From Gammaproteobacteria bacterium (GTDB lineage: Bacteria; Actinomycetota; Acidimicrobiia; Spongiisociales; UBA4744), in assembly GCA_011682695.1 (NCBI GenBank), contig JAACED010000014.1:1-64000 (forward strand): a DNA stretch of 64,000 nt. The letters run 5' to 3'. The notes under the pieces were generated by a model, which was not told the origin of the DNA, did no database searches, and was given only the letters and a program-made list of their open reading frames with translations. The translations under genes were made by a program, and so were the position numbers. Shown piece after piece: positions 34,885 to 44,200 of this stretch; positions within the stretch are counted from its first letter, which is position 1; every line of letters begins with the position of its first letter.

Positions 34885-36464
34885 AGTGGCGCCTTCTCGT
34901 GAATGGTCTCAAGCGAGACAGGCAACGCGCCGTCGGGTTCCCCCTCGTTGTGCTGCTCATCATCTGGATATCGTTCTGGTTGTCCCAGCAATTCCTAGAC
35001 GCTGCGCTTTCGCTCTCCAGCGAAGCGCGAGCGGAGTTCACCTATTGGGCTGCCCTCATTACGTGGCTGGCGTGGGCAACACTTCCGGTCCTTCTCTTTC
35101 CCCTCGACGAAACGCTCGACCCTGCACGATTCTCCCTCTCCCCGATTCCTCGCGGAAAACGGATAGTCGGTCTCGCAGCCGCCGCCCTCATTACACCGAC
35201 ACTCCTGGTCCCAATCGTTCTCCTCGCAGATGATCTCCGTCTCTTCGCGCACGGACCCGGAGCGCCGATCGCGTGGCTGGGCTCGGCGCTGCTGCTGCTG
35301 CTCATGATCGTGAGCGGACGAGCCTTCTCGAGTTTTGTGACAAGGGTCCTTCGCGGCCGGCGTGGCCGAGACATTGCCATGCTGCTCGTCGCGTCGATCG
35401 GCGTCGCAGGGTTCGGCCTTCAGCAGATGCTCTCCAGAACCATCGATACCCTTGGCATGGAAGGCGCGGTGCTGTCCTACCCACTCTCGCCGCTCGCGTG
35501 GGCTCTGCCCCCTGTAGCTGCCCAGCGTGCGATCGTCGAAGCCGGCTCCGGCAACTGGATCGCGGCAATCACAATGCTGACGGTCGCTACCGGATGGCTG
35601 CTGCTGATCGGTGCCGGATGGGATCAACTCATCGAACATCTCACCACGACCTCGGAGGCTGCCACTTCGCCGATGGCGCGTAGGAATGGCCATGGCCTTG
35701 CTCACCTCCCCGGTTGGTCCGCACCGCTGCTCATCGCAAGGAAGGAGCTCCGGTTTTATCTTCGAGATCCTCGGCAGCGAATGGTTTGGACAGGGGCCGT
35801 CATCTTCCTCGGGGTCATCGCGGCCTCGGTCATGGTCGGTACCGCGACCCTCTCCTTGCTGCGCACCAGTGTTTGGCTCCCGCTCCTCGGGCCACTGGTC
35901 GTCATCTTCGTCGGGCTTCCGATTGCGCTGAACCAGTTCGGGTGGGAACGCAACGCCGCCTCATTCCTGTTCGCCCTCCCCATTCGCCCCTTCCAAATGA
36001 TCGTCGGCAAGAATCTCGCGACGTCCTCCGCAGTCCTCCTCGAGACCCTCACCCTCTCCGTCATCCTCGCTGGAGTCGCAAATGCCTGGGACGTCCTCTG
36101 GCTCATCCCGCCGCTCGCCCTCACCGCAGCCGCATGCCAACTCTCGGTCGGCAACATCGTCTCGGTCCTCGCTCCGCTGCGTCTACCGAATGTCGGGACC
36201 GACATGTTCGCTCAAGCCTCAGAGCAAGGTTGCCTTTCGGTCGGGGCACAGGTCGTGTCCTTCTTTGTGATCACCGTCCTGATGGTCGGGCCGGTCTCCG
36301 CGTTCACGCTCGTGGTGTCCTTCGGCCAGGCGCTTTCCCCGTGGGTGGCGATCGCCGGGTCGCTGCTGTGGGGGGCATTCATTTACGCGATCGGCCTACT
36401 CATCTCCAGCAAGGTGCTGGCACGAAGAGTGCCTGAGATCGTGGCCTTGGTCCAGACGATCTGA
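34860..36464 (+). CDS. ABC transporter permease (exporter type)
   Basis: This 534-residue membrane protein has about 12 hydrophobic segments. The N-terminus is basic (RLVWLKWRLLVNGLKRDRQR). The architecture fits the large permeases encoded with BcrA-like ATPases (ABC-2 type, duplicated halves). It overlaps the ATPase gene by 25 bases, with GAAGGA five bases before its ATG. Three frequent gating-type motifs (LARKEL-like IARKELRFYLRDPRQR) mark the start of the second half. The function of the pair is not predictable; bacteriocin or drug export and membrane homeostasis are possible. Confidence 0.85.
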   Translation: MVNRLVWLKWRLLVNGLKRDRQRAVGFPLVVLLIIWISFWLSQQFLDAALSLSSEARAEFTYWAALITWLAWATLPVLLFPLDETLDPARFSLSPIPRGKRIVGLAAAALITPTLLVPIVLLADDLRLFAHGPGAPIAWLGSALLLLLMIVSGRAFSSFVTRVLRGRRGRDIAMLLVASIGVAGFGLQQMLSRTIDTLGMEGAVLSYPLSPLAWALPPVAAQRAIVEAGSGNWIAAITMLTVATGWLLLIGAGWDQLIEHLTTTSEAATSPMARRNGHGLAHLPGWSAPLLIARKELRFYLRDPRQRMVWTGAVIFLGVIAASVMVGTATLSLLRTSVWLPLLGPLVVIFVGLPIALNQFGWERNAASFLFALPIRPFQMIVGKNLATSSAVLLETLTLSVILAGVANAWDVLWLIPPLALTAAACQLSVGNIVSVLAPLRLPNVGTDMFAQASEQGCLSVGAQVVSFFVITVLMVGPVSAFTLVVSFGQALSPWVAIAGSLLWGAFIYAIGLLISSKVLARRVPEIVALVQTI

Positions 36465-36470
36465 GGCAGC

Positions 36471-36540
36471 CAGTCGTCAGTCGTCAGTCGTCAGTCGTCA
36501 GTCGTCAGTCGTCAGTCGTCAGTCGTCAGTCGTCAGTCGT
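36471..36540. repeat. Tandem heptanucleotide repeat, 10 perfect copies
   Basis: Ten uninterrupted copies of CAGTCGT run from 36471 to 36540, starting 6 bases after the permease stop. Perfect identity over all ten units implies recent expansion or active homogenisation. There is no spacer, so it is not CRISPR-like. Confidence 0.97.
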
Positions 36541-36593
36541 CGAAGCGTTCCCGACGGACGACGCTCGTCGAAGCGTTCCCGACGGACGACGCC
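36538..36593. repeat. Two tandem copies of a 28-bp unit
   Basis: Units 36538-36565 and 36566-36593 differ only at the last base. Each starts CGTCGAAGCGTTCCCGACGG and contains inverted GTCG/CGAC segments. The array abuts the heptamer repeat and ends 51 bases before the next start codon. Confidence 0.9.
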
Positions 36594-36643
36594 CCGTCAG
36601 CTGCCGGCCACTGGACCACTGGGTCCCGGTTACCCTCCTCGTC

Positions 36644-37204
36644 ATGACCCCCCTGCGGCTTGGCATCGATCTCGACGGCGTCGTTGCCGACTTCAACGCC
36701 GGATGGATCGACCAATACAACACCGAGTTCGAGACCGAACTGCCGCTCCATTCCGTGCAGTCCTGGGATGGGCTCCATACCCTGACCCACTTCCGGAACG
36801 ACCGTGAGTTCTGGGCGTGGGCGCAAGGTCACGGCGGTGGGAGCATCTTTCGACATCTCGACCTGTACCAAGGAGCACTCGAGACACTCGAAGCCCTGAC
36901 GGCCGCCGGGCATCACATCGTCATCGTTACCTCCAAGCCCGGCTGGGCCATCCATGACACGTTCGCATGGCTGGCCGACAAGCGCATCCCAACCAGGGAA
37001 GTTCACATCATCGAGGCCAAATGGCAGGTCCCTTGCGACGTCTATCTCGACGATGCGCCCCACCAGATCCAGCGCCTCGTGACCGAACGGCCCGAGGCAA
37101 CGGTCTGCCGTTTCGTCCGCCCGTGGAACAAGCCGGTGGACCGCGCCGTGGATGTGCACTCATGGGACGACTTCCTGCTATTGGCTTCGCCCCAGTCCGA
37201 ATAG
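36644..37204 (+). CDS. HAD-family 5'(3')-deoxyribonucleotidase-like protein
   Basis: This HAD phosphatase of 186 residues resembles NT5C/5'(3')-nucleotidases. Motif I is GIDLDGVVADFNAGW, motif II VIVTSKPG, motif III the KWQVPCD region and motif IV VYLDDAPHQI. The small size and the DLDGVVADF motif fit enzymes that dephosphorylate nucleoside monophosphates. It may belong functionally with the phosphorus-scavenging genes that follow 85 bases downstream, but it has its own spacing and no coupling. Confidence 0.8.
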   Translation: MTPLRLGIDLDGVVADFNAGWIDQYNTEFETELPLHSVQSWDGLHTLTHFRNDREFWAWAQGHGGGSIFRHLDLYQGALETLEALTAAGHHIVIVTSKPGWAIHDTFAWLADKRIPTREVHIIEAKWQVPCDVYLDDAPHQIQRLVTERPEATVCRFVRPWNKPVDRAVDVHSWDDFLLLASPQSE

Positions 37205-37288
37205 AAGCCGCGTCCCTCATGCACTAGCCTCAGGAGTGCGCTGCGCTGCGCGCAACGCAGAACTCGTCCACGAGCAAGGAAGGGCGGA

Positions 37289-38401
37289 ATGAAAAGCTGG
37301 AGATTCCTGCTGCTCGTTGCTGTATTCGCAATGATCGCTGCCGCATGCGGCGGTGGAGCAACAACAACGACCGCAGCACCGGCCACGACGGCCGCACCAG
37401 CCACGACGGCCGCACCAGCGACCACCGCGGCTCCAACCACCACCACAACTGAGGCGCCGCCACCGGCCATCGGGACCCCTGAGAACCCGATCAAGGTGTT
37501 GTTCGTCCCGTCGGTCGACGCCCAAGTCATCGTCGCAGGTGGCGAGATCATGGCCGACGCATTGAACCAGGCCACAGGACTCACCTTCGAGGTGAGTGTG
37601 CCGACGTCCTACGCGGCAACCATCGAAGAAATGTGCGCATCCCCCGCCAACACCATGGGCTTCATCCCTGGTCTCGGCTATGTCCTCGCCAGCGACCGTT
37701 GCGGCGTCGACGTTGCCTTCAAGGCGGTCCGGTACGGTCATGCCGTTTACTGGGCACAAATCCTCGTCGGTCGCGACAGTGGCCTCAATACGTTGGCTGA
37801 CCTTGACGGCAAGAGATGGGCGTACCCGGATACCGGGTCGACATCCGGCTACATGGTCCCGACCTTGATGCTCAACGAAGCCGGTGTCACGCCCAGTGAG
37901 ACACTCGAAGCGGGTGGCCACGGTGCCGCCGTGCTCGCCGTCTATCGTGGCGACGCCGATTTTGCGACATCGTACTTCAGCCCACCGCTGCTGCCTGAAG
38001 GTAGCTGGGAAGAAGGCGACGCTCCCGACATTCCAGATGATCTGGTCCCCTCGTGCGCTCCAACCGAGGACGGCAAGAAGCTGATGTGTGATGGATGGCG
38101 TGTGCTCGACGCACGGGCCAGTGTCCGTACCGACGCACCAGACATCATCCAAAAGGTGAAGATCATGATGATCTCGCCGGCGATCCCGAACGACACTCTG
38201 TCCTTCGGACCGGAGTTTCCTGCAGACGTTCGCCAGCAGATCGAAGATGCCCTGATGGCTTTCTCCCAGACAGACGCCTGGGCTGAGTCGATCGGCAACC
38301 AGGACTTCTACGGATGGACAGGGATCGCACCCGCCACGGACTCCGAGTACGACAACCTTCGAAAGATCGTTGCTCTTGTCGGATACACCCCCCAAGGCTG
38401 A
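37289..38401 (+). CDS. phnD: Phosphonate/phosphite/phosphate-binding lipoprotein (PhnD-like)
   Basis: This ABC solute-binding protein is about 370 residues. The signal peptide ends with lipobox AAAC followed by GGG, and a Thr/Ala/Pro linker of about 40 residues contains tandem APATTA units. The PhnD fold then starts at IKVLFVPSVDAQVIVAGGE, with SYAATIEEM and DTGSTSGYMVP, the usual anion-binding Ser/Thr loop. GGAAGG lies about 8 nt before the ATG. It begins phnDCE; the order fits Phn/Ptx-type importers. Whether the ligand is phosphonate, phosphite or phosphate cannot be told. Confidence 0.88.
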   Translation: MKSWRFLLLVAVFAMIAAACGGGATTTTAAPATTAAPATTAAPATTAAPTTTTTEAPPPAIGTPENPIKVLFVPSVDAQVIVAGGEIMADALNQATGLTFEVSVPTSYAATIEEMCASPANTMGFIPGLGYVLASDRCGVDVAFKAVRYGHAVYWAQILVGRDSGLNTLADLDGKRWAYPDTGSTSGYMVPTLMLNEAGVTPSETLEAGGHGAAVLAVYRGDADFATSYFSPPLLPEGSWEEGDAPDIPDDLVPSCAPTEDGKKLMCDGWRVLDARASVRTDAPDIIQKVKIMMISPAIPNDTLSFGPEFPADVRQQIEDALMAFSQTDAWAESIGNQDFYGWTGIAPATDSEYDNLRKIVALVGYTPQG

Positions 38402-38422
38402 TCGGATCCGCAGTTGAGACGC

Positions 38423-38457
38423 CAAGATGGGGCAGGGGTACACCCTGCCCCATCTTG
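38423..38457 (+). terminator. Strong hairpin between phnD and phnC
   Basis: A perfect 15-bp stem (CAAGATGGGGCAGGG paired with its complement) with a 5-nt GTACA loop lies 22 bases after the phnD stop. No U-tract follows. Inside an importer operon this usually acts as an attenuator or 3' stabiliser that keeps the binding protein in excess over the ATPase and permease. Confidence 0.75.
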
Positions 38458-38487
38458 CGAGCAAAACCGACGATCAACGGATAGGGC

Positions 38488-39240
38488 ATGCTGAAGGTCG
38501 AACATCTCACCAAGGTCTATGAAGGCGGCACCGTCGCTCTCGAAGACGTCAGCTTCGAAGTACCCGAGGGAGAATTCCTCGCGGTGATCGGCCTGAGCGG
38601 ATCGGGGAAATCCACCTTGCTGCGCTGTATCAACCGCCTCATCGAACCGACTGAAGGTCGGGTCATCTGGAACGGCATCGATGTGACCGCCGCCTCCCAG
38701 GACGACATGCGCCGGATCCGCAGGCGCATCGGCATGGTATTCCAGCACTTCAACCTGGTGCACCGATCCAAGGTGCTGACGAACGTGCTCCAAGGCAGCC
38801 TCGGCTACGTGAACCCGGCCCTGAGCATCTTCAACAAGTTTCCCAAAGAGCAGGTCGAACGCGCGTTCGCCCAGCTCGAGCGCGTCGGTCTGCTGGATCA
38901 GGCGCACAAACGCGCCGACGAACTCTCCGGCGGCCAGCAGCAGCGGGTCGGCGTGGCCCGAGCCATGATGCAGAGCCCGGAGATGGTCCTCGCCGACGAG
39001 CCGGTCGCCAGCCTCGACCCCGTGCTCGCCCACTCCATCATGCAGTACCTCGAACTCATCAACAAAGAAGACAACGTCACCGTCATCTGCTCGCTGCATT
39101 TCCTCGACCTCGTCCACCGGTACGCAGACAACACGATCGCCCTCAAAGACGGACATCTCGTGTTCGAAGGTCCCCCTGTGGAGATCGACGACGAGAAGTT
39201 CAAAGAGATCTACGGAGAGGAGGCAGAGCGCGTTGGCTAA
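38488..39240 (+). CDS. phnC: Phosphonate-type ABC importer ATPase
   Basis: This 250-residue ATPase has Walker [14 protein letters not shown], signature [15 protein letters not shown], Walker [14 protein letters not shown] and H-loop ICSLHFLDL. The insertion [22 protein letters not shown] between Walker A and the signature is typical of PhnC. Its 3' end overlaps phnE by 8 bases. It energises import with PhnE and PhnD. Confidence 0.93.
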   Translation: MLKVEHLTKVYEGGTVALEDVSFEVPEGEFLAVIGLSGSGKSTLLRCINRLIEPTEGRVIWNGIDVTAASQDDMRRIRRRIGMVFQHFNLVHRSKVLTNVLQGSLGYVNPALSIFNKFPKEQVERAFAQLERVGLLDQAHKRADELSGGQQQRVGVARAMMQSPEMVLADEPVASLDPVLAHSIMQYLELINKEDNVTVICSLHFLDLVHRYADNTIALKDGHLVFEGPPVEIDDEKFKEIYGEEAERVG

Positions 39241-41131
39241 CTCAGACGGACCCCGCCGTTCACGCATGCACTCCCTCATCGTGGCACTGGCGATCATCGC
39301 TGGAGTCGTCGTGTATGCCTACGGCTTCAGTGTCACGAATGTCGACCTCAGCGAAATCCGCTCCGAATCGCGCCTCGCGCAACTCACCCGAGTCATCCGG
39401 TCCCTTGCACGACCCGAACTCGTGACGTATGAGCGAGTCAACACGAACACGGACGCTCCCTTCTTCATGCCGTGTCCTCCGGGAGGCTTCACCCCTCCCG
39501 AGACCGATCCGTATGAACGCCGAATCATCGCCGAGCCGCCATGCGCGGACCCCGGCGCCGAGGTCACCGTAATCGGCGAGAACTTCTCTCCGAATGCCAG
39601 GGTCACCATCTATTTGGTCCCTCCGACCAACGACCTCGAACTGCCGTTGGGACAGCAATTCCTCGCCGACGAGGACGGCGAATTCACAGTGACGGTCGAC
39701 ACGAGGGAACGGCCTTCCGACCAACAGCAGACCATCCGTGCCATCACACGCGAACCGGAGGGAACGATCTTTCACCCCGTTCAGGTTGAGTCGATCGACC
39801 CCCTGACCGGCCGCGAGGTCACCGTCACCTCACCGCGGATTTCCGAGGCAGCAAAGCAGACGTGGGAGAAGATCCTCGAGACCGTGTTCCTGGCTTTGCT
39901 GGCTACCACGCTCGGTGTGTTCATCGCCGTTCCGATGTCGTTCTTCGCTTCTCGCAACCTGATGAAGGACATCAAGATCCCGCTCGTGAAGCTGGGTTTG
40001 CAGATCCTGGCGTTCCCCATCGGTGTCGGCGTCGGTATCACGGCTGCGCACCAGGCTCGAATGCTGAGTGGGCACCTGACGTCAAACCTCGGGCTGTTGC
40101 TGCTGGGACTCATCGTCTTGCCGGTACTGATCGGCATCGCGTTCCGCTGGTCGCTTCCCGCCGTGGAGGATGAGCCACCGTCGACCGGGCTGCGCGTGAC
40201 ACGAGCCTTGGTCCTGTTCTCAGCCTCGGTCCTCGGGATCATCGTCCTCTTCCTACTCGCCAACCTCCTGACACGGTTCGGGGACTGGCTGACGCCACAA
40301 CTCGCATCCTTCGGTTTCCTGGGCGGTTTCGCGACGACGTTGGGCGATATTCTGGCGGCCACAATCACTCTCGCCACCGCGATCCTCGCCGCTGGCGTTC
40401 TCATGGGTCTCGCCGGTCGCTTCGCGAACTGGCTCCGCGCCCATGCCCCCGATTCGGTCACCCGTCCGATCAGCCTTCCGCTCGCCGCTGCAGCAGGTGC
40501 AGCAGTCATGCTCATCATCGGGCAGGGAATCTCGTGGCTCTACCGAATCGAGGATCCGCTGAAGATCATCTGGGTGCCCGCCGCCATTGGAGCGGCTTTC
40601 GGCCTTGCCTTGGCAGCACGTGTCTACAAGAAGGAAGCGATCAGCATCGGGCTGACCATCTACTACATGGCCCGCACGCTGTTCAACGGTATCCGCTCCA
40701 TCGAGCCACTGGTGATGGTGATCGTGTTCGTCGTGTGGGTGGGTCTCGGACCGTTTGCCGGTGCCTTGGCGCTGTCGCTGCACACGATCGCGGCGCTCGC
40801 GAAGCTCTATTCAGAGCAAGTCGAGAGCATCCTTCCCGGACCCCTCGAGGCCGTGCAGGCCACCGGTGCTACTCGGGTGCAGACGATCGTGTATGCGGTA
40901 ATCCCGCAGATCGTTCCGCCGTATATCTCGTTCACGCTGTACCGCTGGGACATCAATGTGCGCATGTCCACGATCATCGGGTTCGCCGGTGGTGGTGGTA
41001 TCGGCATGGTCCTGCAGCAGAATATCCGCTTGCTCAACTACCGGGCAGCGGCGGTGAACATGCTGGCCATCGCCATCGTCGTGGCGTCCATGGACTACCT
41101 CAGCTCAAGGGTGCGGGAACGCATCGTCTAG
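39233..41131 (+). CDS. phnE: PhnE-type permease with inserted extracytoplasmic domain
   Basis: This 632-residue permease is more than twice the usual ~270. After the first membrane segment (LIVALAIIAGVVVYAYGF), about 150 residues are predicted outside. They contain an Ig/IPT-like beta domain (GAEVTVIGENFSPNARVTIY, then EDGEFTVTVDT) and three Cys. Membrane segments resume at about residue 220. The middle (about 250-450) is an extra block of about seven hydrophobic segments. The C-terminal 200 residues hold a canonical permease core with RSIEPLVMVIVFVVW and an EAA loop (LEAVQATGATRVQTIVYAVIP). The start is TTG with GAGGAGG upstream. The insert might bind substrate or PhnD; this is inference. 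Confidence 0.88.
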   Translation: MANSDGPRRSRMHSLIVALAIIAGVVVYAYGFSVTNVDLSEIRSESRLAQLTRVIRSLARPELVTYERVNTNTDAPFFMPCPPGGFTPPETDPYERRIIAEPPCADPGAEVTVIGENFSPNARVTIYLVPPTNDLELPLGQQFLADEDGEFTVTVDTRERPSDQQQTIRAITREPEGTIFHPVQVESIDPLTGREVTVTSPRISEAAKQTWEKILETVFLALLATTLGVFIAVPMSFFASRNLMKDIKIPLVKLGLQILAFPIGVGVGITAAHQARMLSGHLTSNLGLLLLGLIVLPVLIGIAFRWSLPAVEDEPPSTGLRVTRALVLFSASVLGIIVLFLLANLLTRFGDWLTPQLASFGFLGGFATTLGDILAATITLATAILAAGVLMGLAGRFANWLRAHAPDSVTRPISLPLAAAAGAAVMLIIGQGISWLYRIEDPLKIIWVPAAIGAAFGLALAARVYKKEAISIGLTIYYMARTLFNGIRSIEPLVMVIVFVVWVGLGPFAGALALSLHTIAALAKLYSEQVESILPGPLEAVQATGATRVQTIVYAVIPQIVPPYISFTLYRWDINVRMSTIIGFAGGGGIGMVLQQNIRLLNYRAAAVNMLAIAIVVASMDYLSSRVRERIV

Positions 41132-41139
41132 CCCCCGTG

Positions 41140-41187
41140 TTTCTCGTCAATGCTGCCGTCGCTATCCGACGCTGCCATTGACAGGAA
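41140..41187. repeat. 48-bp palindromic repeat, family R4 copy 1
   Basis: The element starts TTTCTCGTCAATGCTG and ends CCATTGACAGGAA, with arms that pair GTCAATG/CATTGAC and CGTCG/CGACG around CTATC. It begins 9 bases after the phnE stop. Confidence 0.85.
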
Positions 41188-41200
41188 CAACAAGGCACGA

Positions 41201-41248
41201 TTCTCGTCAATGCTGGCGTCGCTATCCGACGGTCCCATTGACAGGAAA
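41201..41248. repeat. 48-bp palindromic repeat, family R4 copy 2
   Basis: Second copy in direct orientation 13 bases after copy 1. The right arm is slightly diverged (CGACGGTCCCATTGAC). It is followed directly by the GC-rich terminator. Confidence 0.85.
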
Positions 41249-41253
41249 CAAAC

Positions 41254-41287
41254 GGGGGGCGGGCCCCGGAGAGCCCGCCCCTCTCGT
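41254..41287. terminator. Terminator-like hairpin after phnDCE
   Basis: GGGGCGGGC (41256-41264) pairs with GCCCGCCCC (41273-41281) around CCCGGAGA. It lies in the convergent gap between phnE and the nuclease gene. A near-identical hairpin with the same flanks occurs after dgt at 45877. Confidence 0.7.
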
Positions 41288-41298
41288 GTTCGTGTTGC

Positions 41299-44200
41299 TT
41301 ACCTGATTCTCGGACACATGCCATGGCCGTGAGGAACCGTGATGGTCACCGTGGCCACGGTCGTGTTCCCGCAGGAATCTGTCGCTTGATACGTGGCGGT
41401 GTAGATGCGTCCATCCCCATGTCCGGAGCGCTCTGCACGAAGCAAGAACGTCGTGTCGTCAATGATCACGATGTCCTGAACCGTGTTGCCATCACCCCTG
41501 CCATTGTCCGGTTCGTTCGAGACGACCGAGACCAGGTGCCACTCGACATCCTGGGCGTAGTTGTCGACGACGGTCACGTCGACGTTCACCTCGACGTACT
41601 TGTGGTTCGCCGGGAAGAGCACGTCCGGATCGGCACTCAGGTAGATCTTCGGCGGTATCAGCTCACAGACGCCAACGATCACCGGATCGTGGTCGGACGC
41701 CCGGAACGGATCCGCCGCGTAGAGCGAACTCGCTCCGTAGTAGTTGAACCCGACCGGTTCTGCCGCGTCGATGTGCCAGATCCCTGCACCACGCACGTAC
41801 TCCTGCATCGCGTCGTTGCCGAAGGCATAGTCGAGCTCGCCGGCCTGCCCATAGTACGTGTACGAGTACTTGTCGTTGATCGGAAGTCCTGCCAGGAGAT
41901 TCTCGAGGTCGGCCTCGAGCACGACAACCGGATCCTCCTTCGGATAGACGTTCAGATCGCCGACCGCGAGAACGTTCGGCTTGCCGGCATCCTCCAACGC
42001 GGACACGAACTCCACGACCGCATGGGCCTGGCTGACCCTTGTGGCGTTGTAGTAGCCCTGGCCATCGCCGATATCCTCATCGCCCTCAGCGAGCGGATCC
42101 CCGTAGTGGCCCTTCGACTTGAAGTGATTCACGACCAGCGTGAACTCGTCCCCATAGAACTCGAAGGTCTGTGCCAGAGGAGGCCGCGCTTCGGCAAACG
42201 AGGCGTCGAGGCTCCACTCGGCATCACCGACGGGGCTGACCACGTCGGGCTTGTAGATGATCCCCACCTTGATGGCGTTCGTAGCTTCGATGCCGCCCGG
42301 GTAGTCGGGATCGCGGATGTAATCCCACGTCCCGGCGCCTTCTTCGACGTTCAGCAAATCGACGAGCGCGGAAACCGCCGTGTCACCGTTGTTCTCGAGC
42401 TCCTGAACACCAATGACGTCGGCTCCAAGGCCCGTGATCGCAGCAACGAGTTTGGCTCCCTGCTTCTCCAGCTGGGTCTCGCTCCGGGCGCCACGGCCTC
42501 CGAGCGTCGTCCACCAGTTGTGCAGGTTGAACGATCCGACCTTGATCACACCGCCCACACCGGGGGGTGTGCCGGGCCTCGGATTGTCCTCGGAGAAAAC
42601 GACGGCCTCGGTCGGTTCCAACTTGTAGGCACCGTAGGTGTAGGTAAGAACCCCGGTGAGATCGGTCGTCGTGTCGCCCCAGCGCAGGGTCCCGTACGGC
42701 TGAATGTAGGGAACTGGATCCGGGTACCAGTAGTTACTGGCATCGTCGAGGACGAGCAGACGCGGTTCGAGGATCTCCGCGACGCCGTCACTGTCGCTCG
42801 AGTCGTACCAGTCGAAGCTCGGCGCAAACTGATTGGTCGGAACGAACAGTCGCCCCTCGGCCGACAGGATGACCTCGCCATACTTGCTCAGGTTGTAGCT
42901 GTCGGCGACCGCGAGAGATTCCGGGAACGTGAGCAGCATGCCCTCGTACGCTTCGCGATCGTCCTCCGCAACCGGCAGATCGACTTCCGTGGGCGCAACC
43001 GATCCGCTGCCGCACACGGTCAGGTTGGATACATACTTCAGCTCCGTCAGCCCGTAGTACTCGGACACCTTCGCCTGGAAACGCAGATGCTGGCCGACTT
43101 CCACGTCGCCCCATGCCGCCTTCTGATATACGAAAATGCCGTCCGACGTCGCGACGTCACCGTCACCGGCGGCGTCCTGAAGGAAGAAGCCTTTCAGCTC
43201 ACTCGATTCCTGGAAGTCGGCGGTCACGACACCTTCGGTCCAAACGGTCTGGTATTCGACCGGGCTGTCTTCACCACTGCCCTGGATGTCGTAGATCGGT
43301 GTGTAGCGGAGACCGCAGGCACTCAGATCGACGAAGAGGTCCCCGTCGTCACGTGGCTCGATCTTGAAGTTGCTGAATGCATAGTCGAGGGGTCCTTGCA
43401 CAAAAGTCACCGGATCGCCGGCATACGGTACGTATCCGTATGAGCCGAGATCGTCGACTCGCACCGGCCCGCTGCCATCGTCGACCGACCATTCGCCGTA
43501 TCCAAGATCAGGATCGATGACCGTCGCACTCTCGGCACGGACGAAAACGGACTCCCACTGTTCATCGGCGATATCACCGGTGGCCAGCACTTCGGGCGCC
43601 GGAAACGTCCCGGGACCCATGTTCCAGAGTGTGCCACCGTCGATCTCCGTCTTGCCGTAGTACTCCTCAACTACGCCCTGGACTCGAACGACGTTGCCGA
43701 CGACAGGGATCGGACTCGGGTTGTAGAGATACAGTCCGCTGAACGGTCCCGTTCCGTCCTGGATGAAGACCCCGTTGCCGAACACGGCGGTGACGACGCC
43801 CTCGGTCACCACCGCTTGACCGGCCAGCGGCGAGGCATCACCGGTCGTGTACTGAATCTCGTAGATCGTATTCGTGACGTCCGGAGCGGGCACCGGCCCT
43901 GCAGGTCCGTCGCATCCGATGGGATACGGACTCCCGGCAGTTGCGTTGGTTGTCTCCCCGTCCAATGCGTTGGGTCCGCTAACCGTCCAATTCCCAAGCA
44001 CGAATGTGCTTCCGTCAGGACCTGTACCATCGATGCGATGGGCCCAGCCGTCGAGGTATTCCCAGGGCTCACCGGTGCCATCGACATTGATGTCGCCAAA
44101 CACGTCAATGACTCCGCCATCCATGAACAACTCAATGGCATCATCCCCGTTGATGAATGCCGTGCTGCTGGTGAAGTCGGGATCAAAACCAAAGAATGAG

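Noticed and set aside
36471-36593. Possible CRISPR array
   Set aside because: The units are 7 and 28 bases, directly tandem with no spacers, and no cas genes are present.
41323-43443. A 706-codon open frame on the plus strand
   Set aside because: It is antisense to the secreted nuclease, whose motifs are unambiguous; the plus frame has no domain and no ribosome site.
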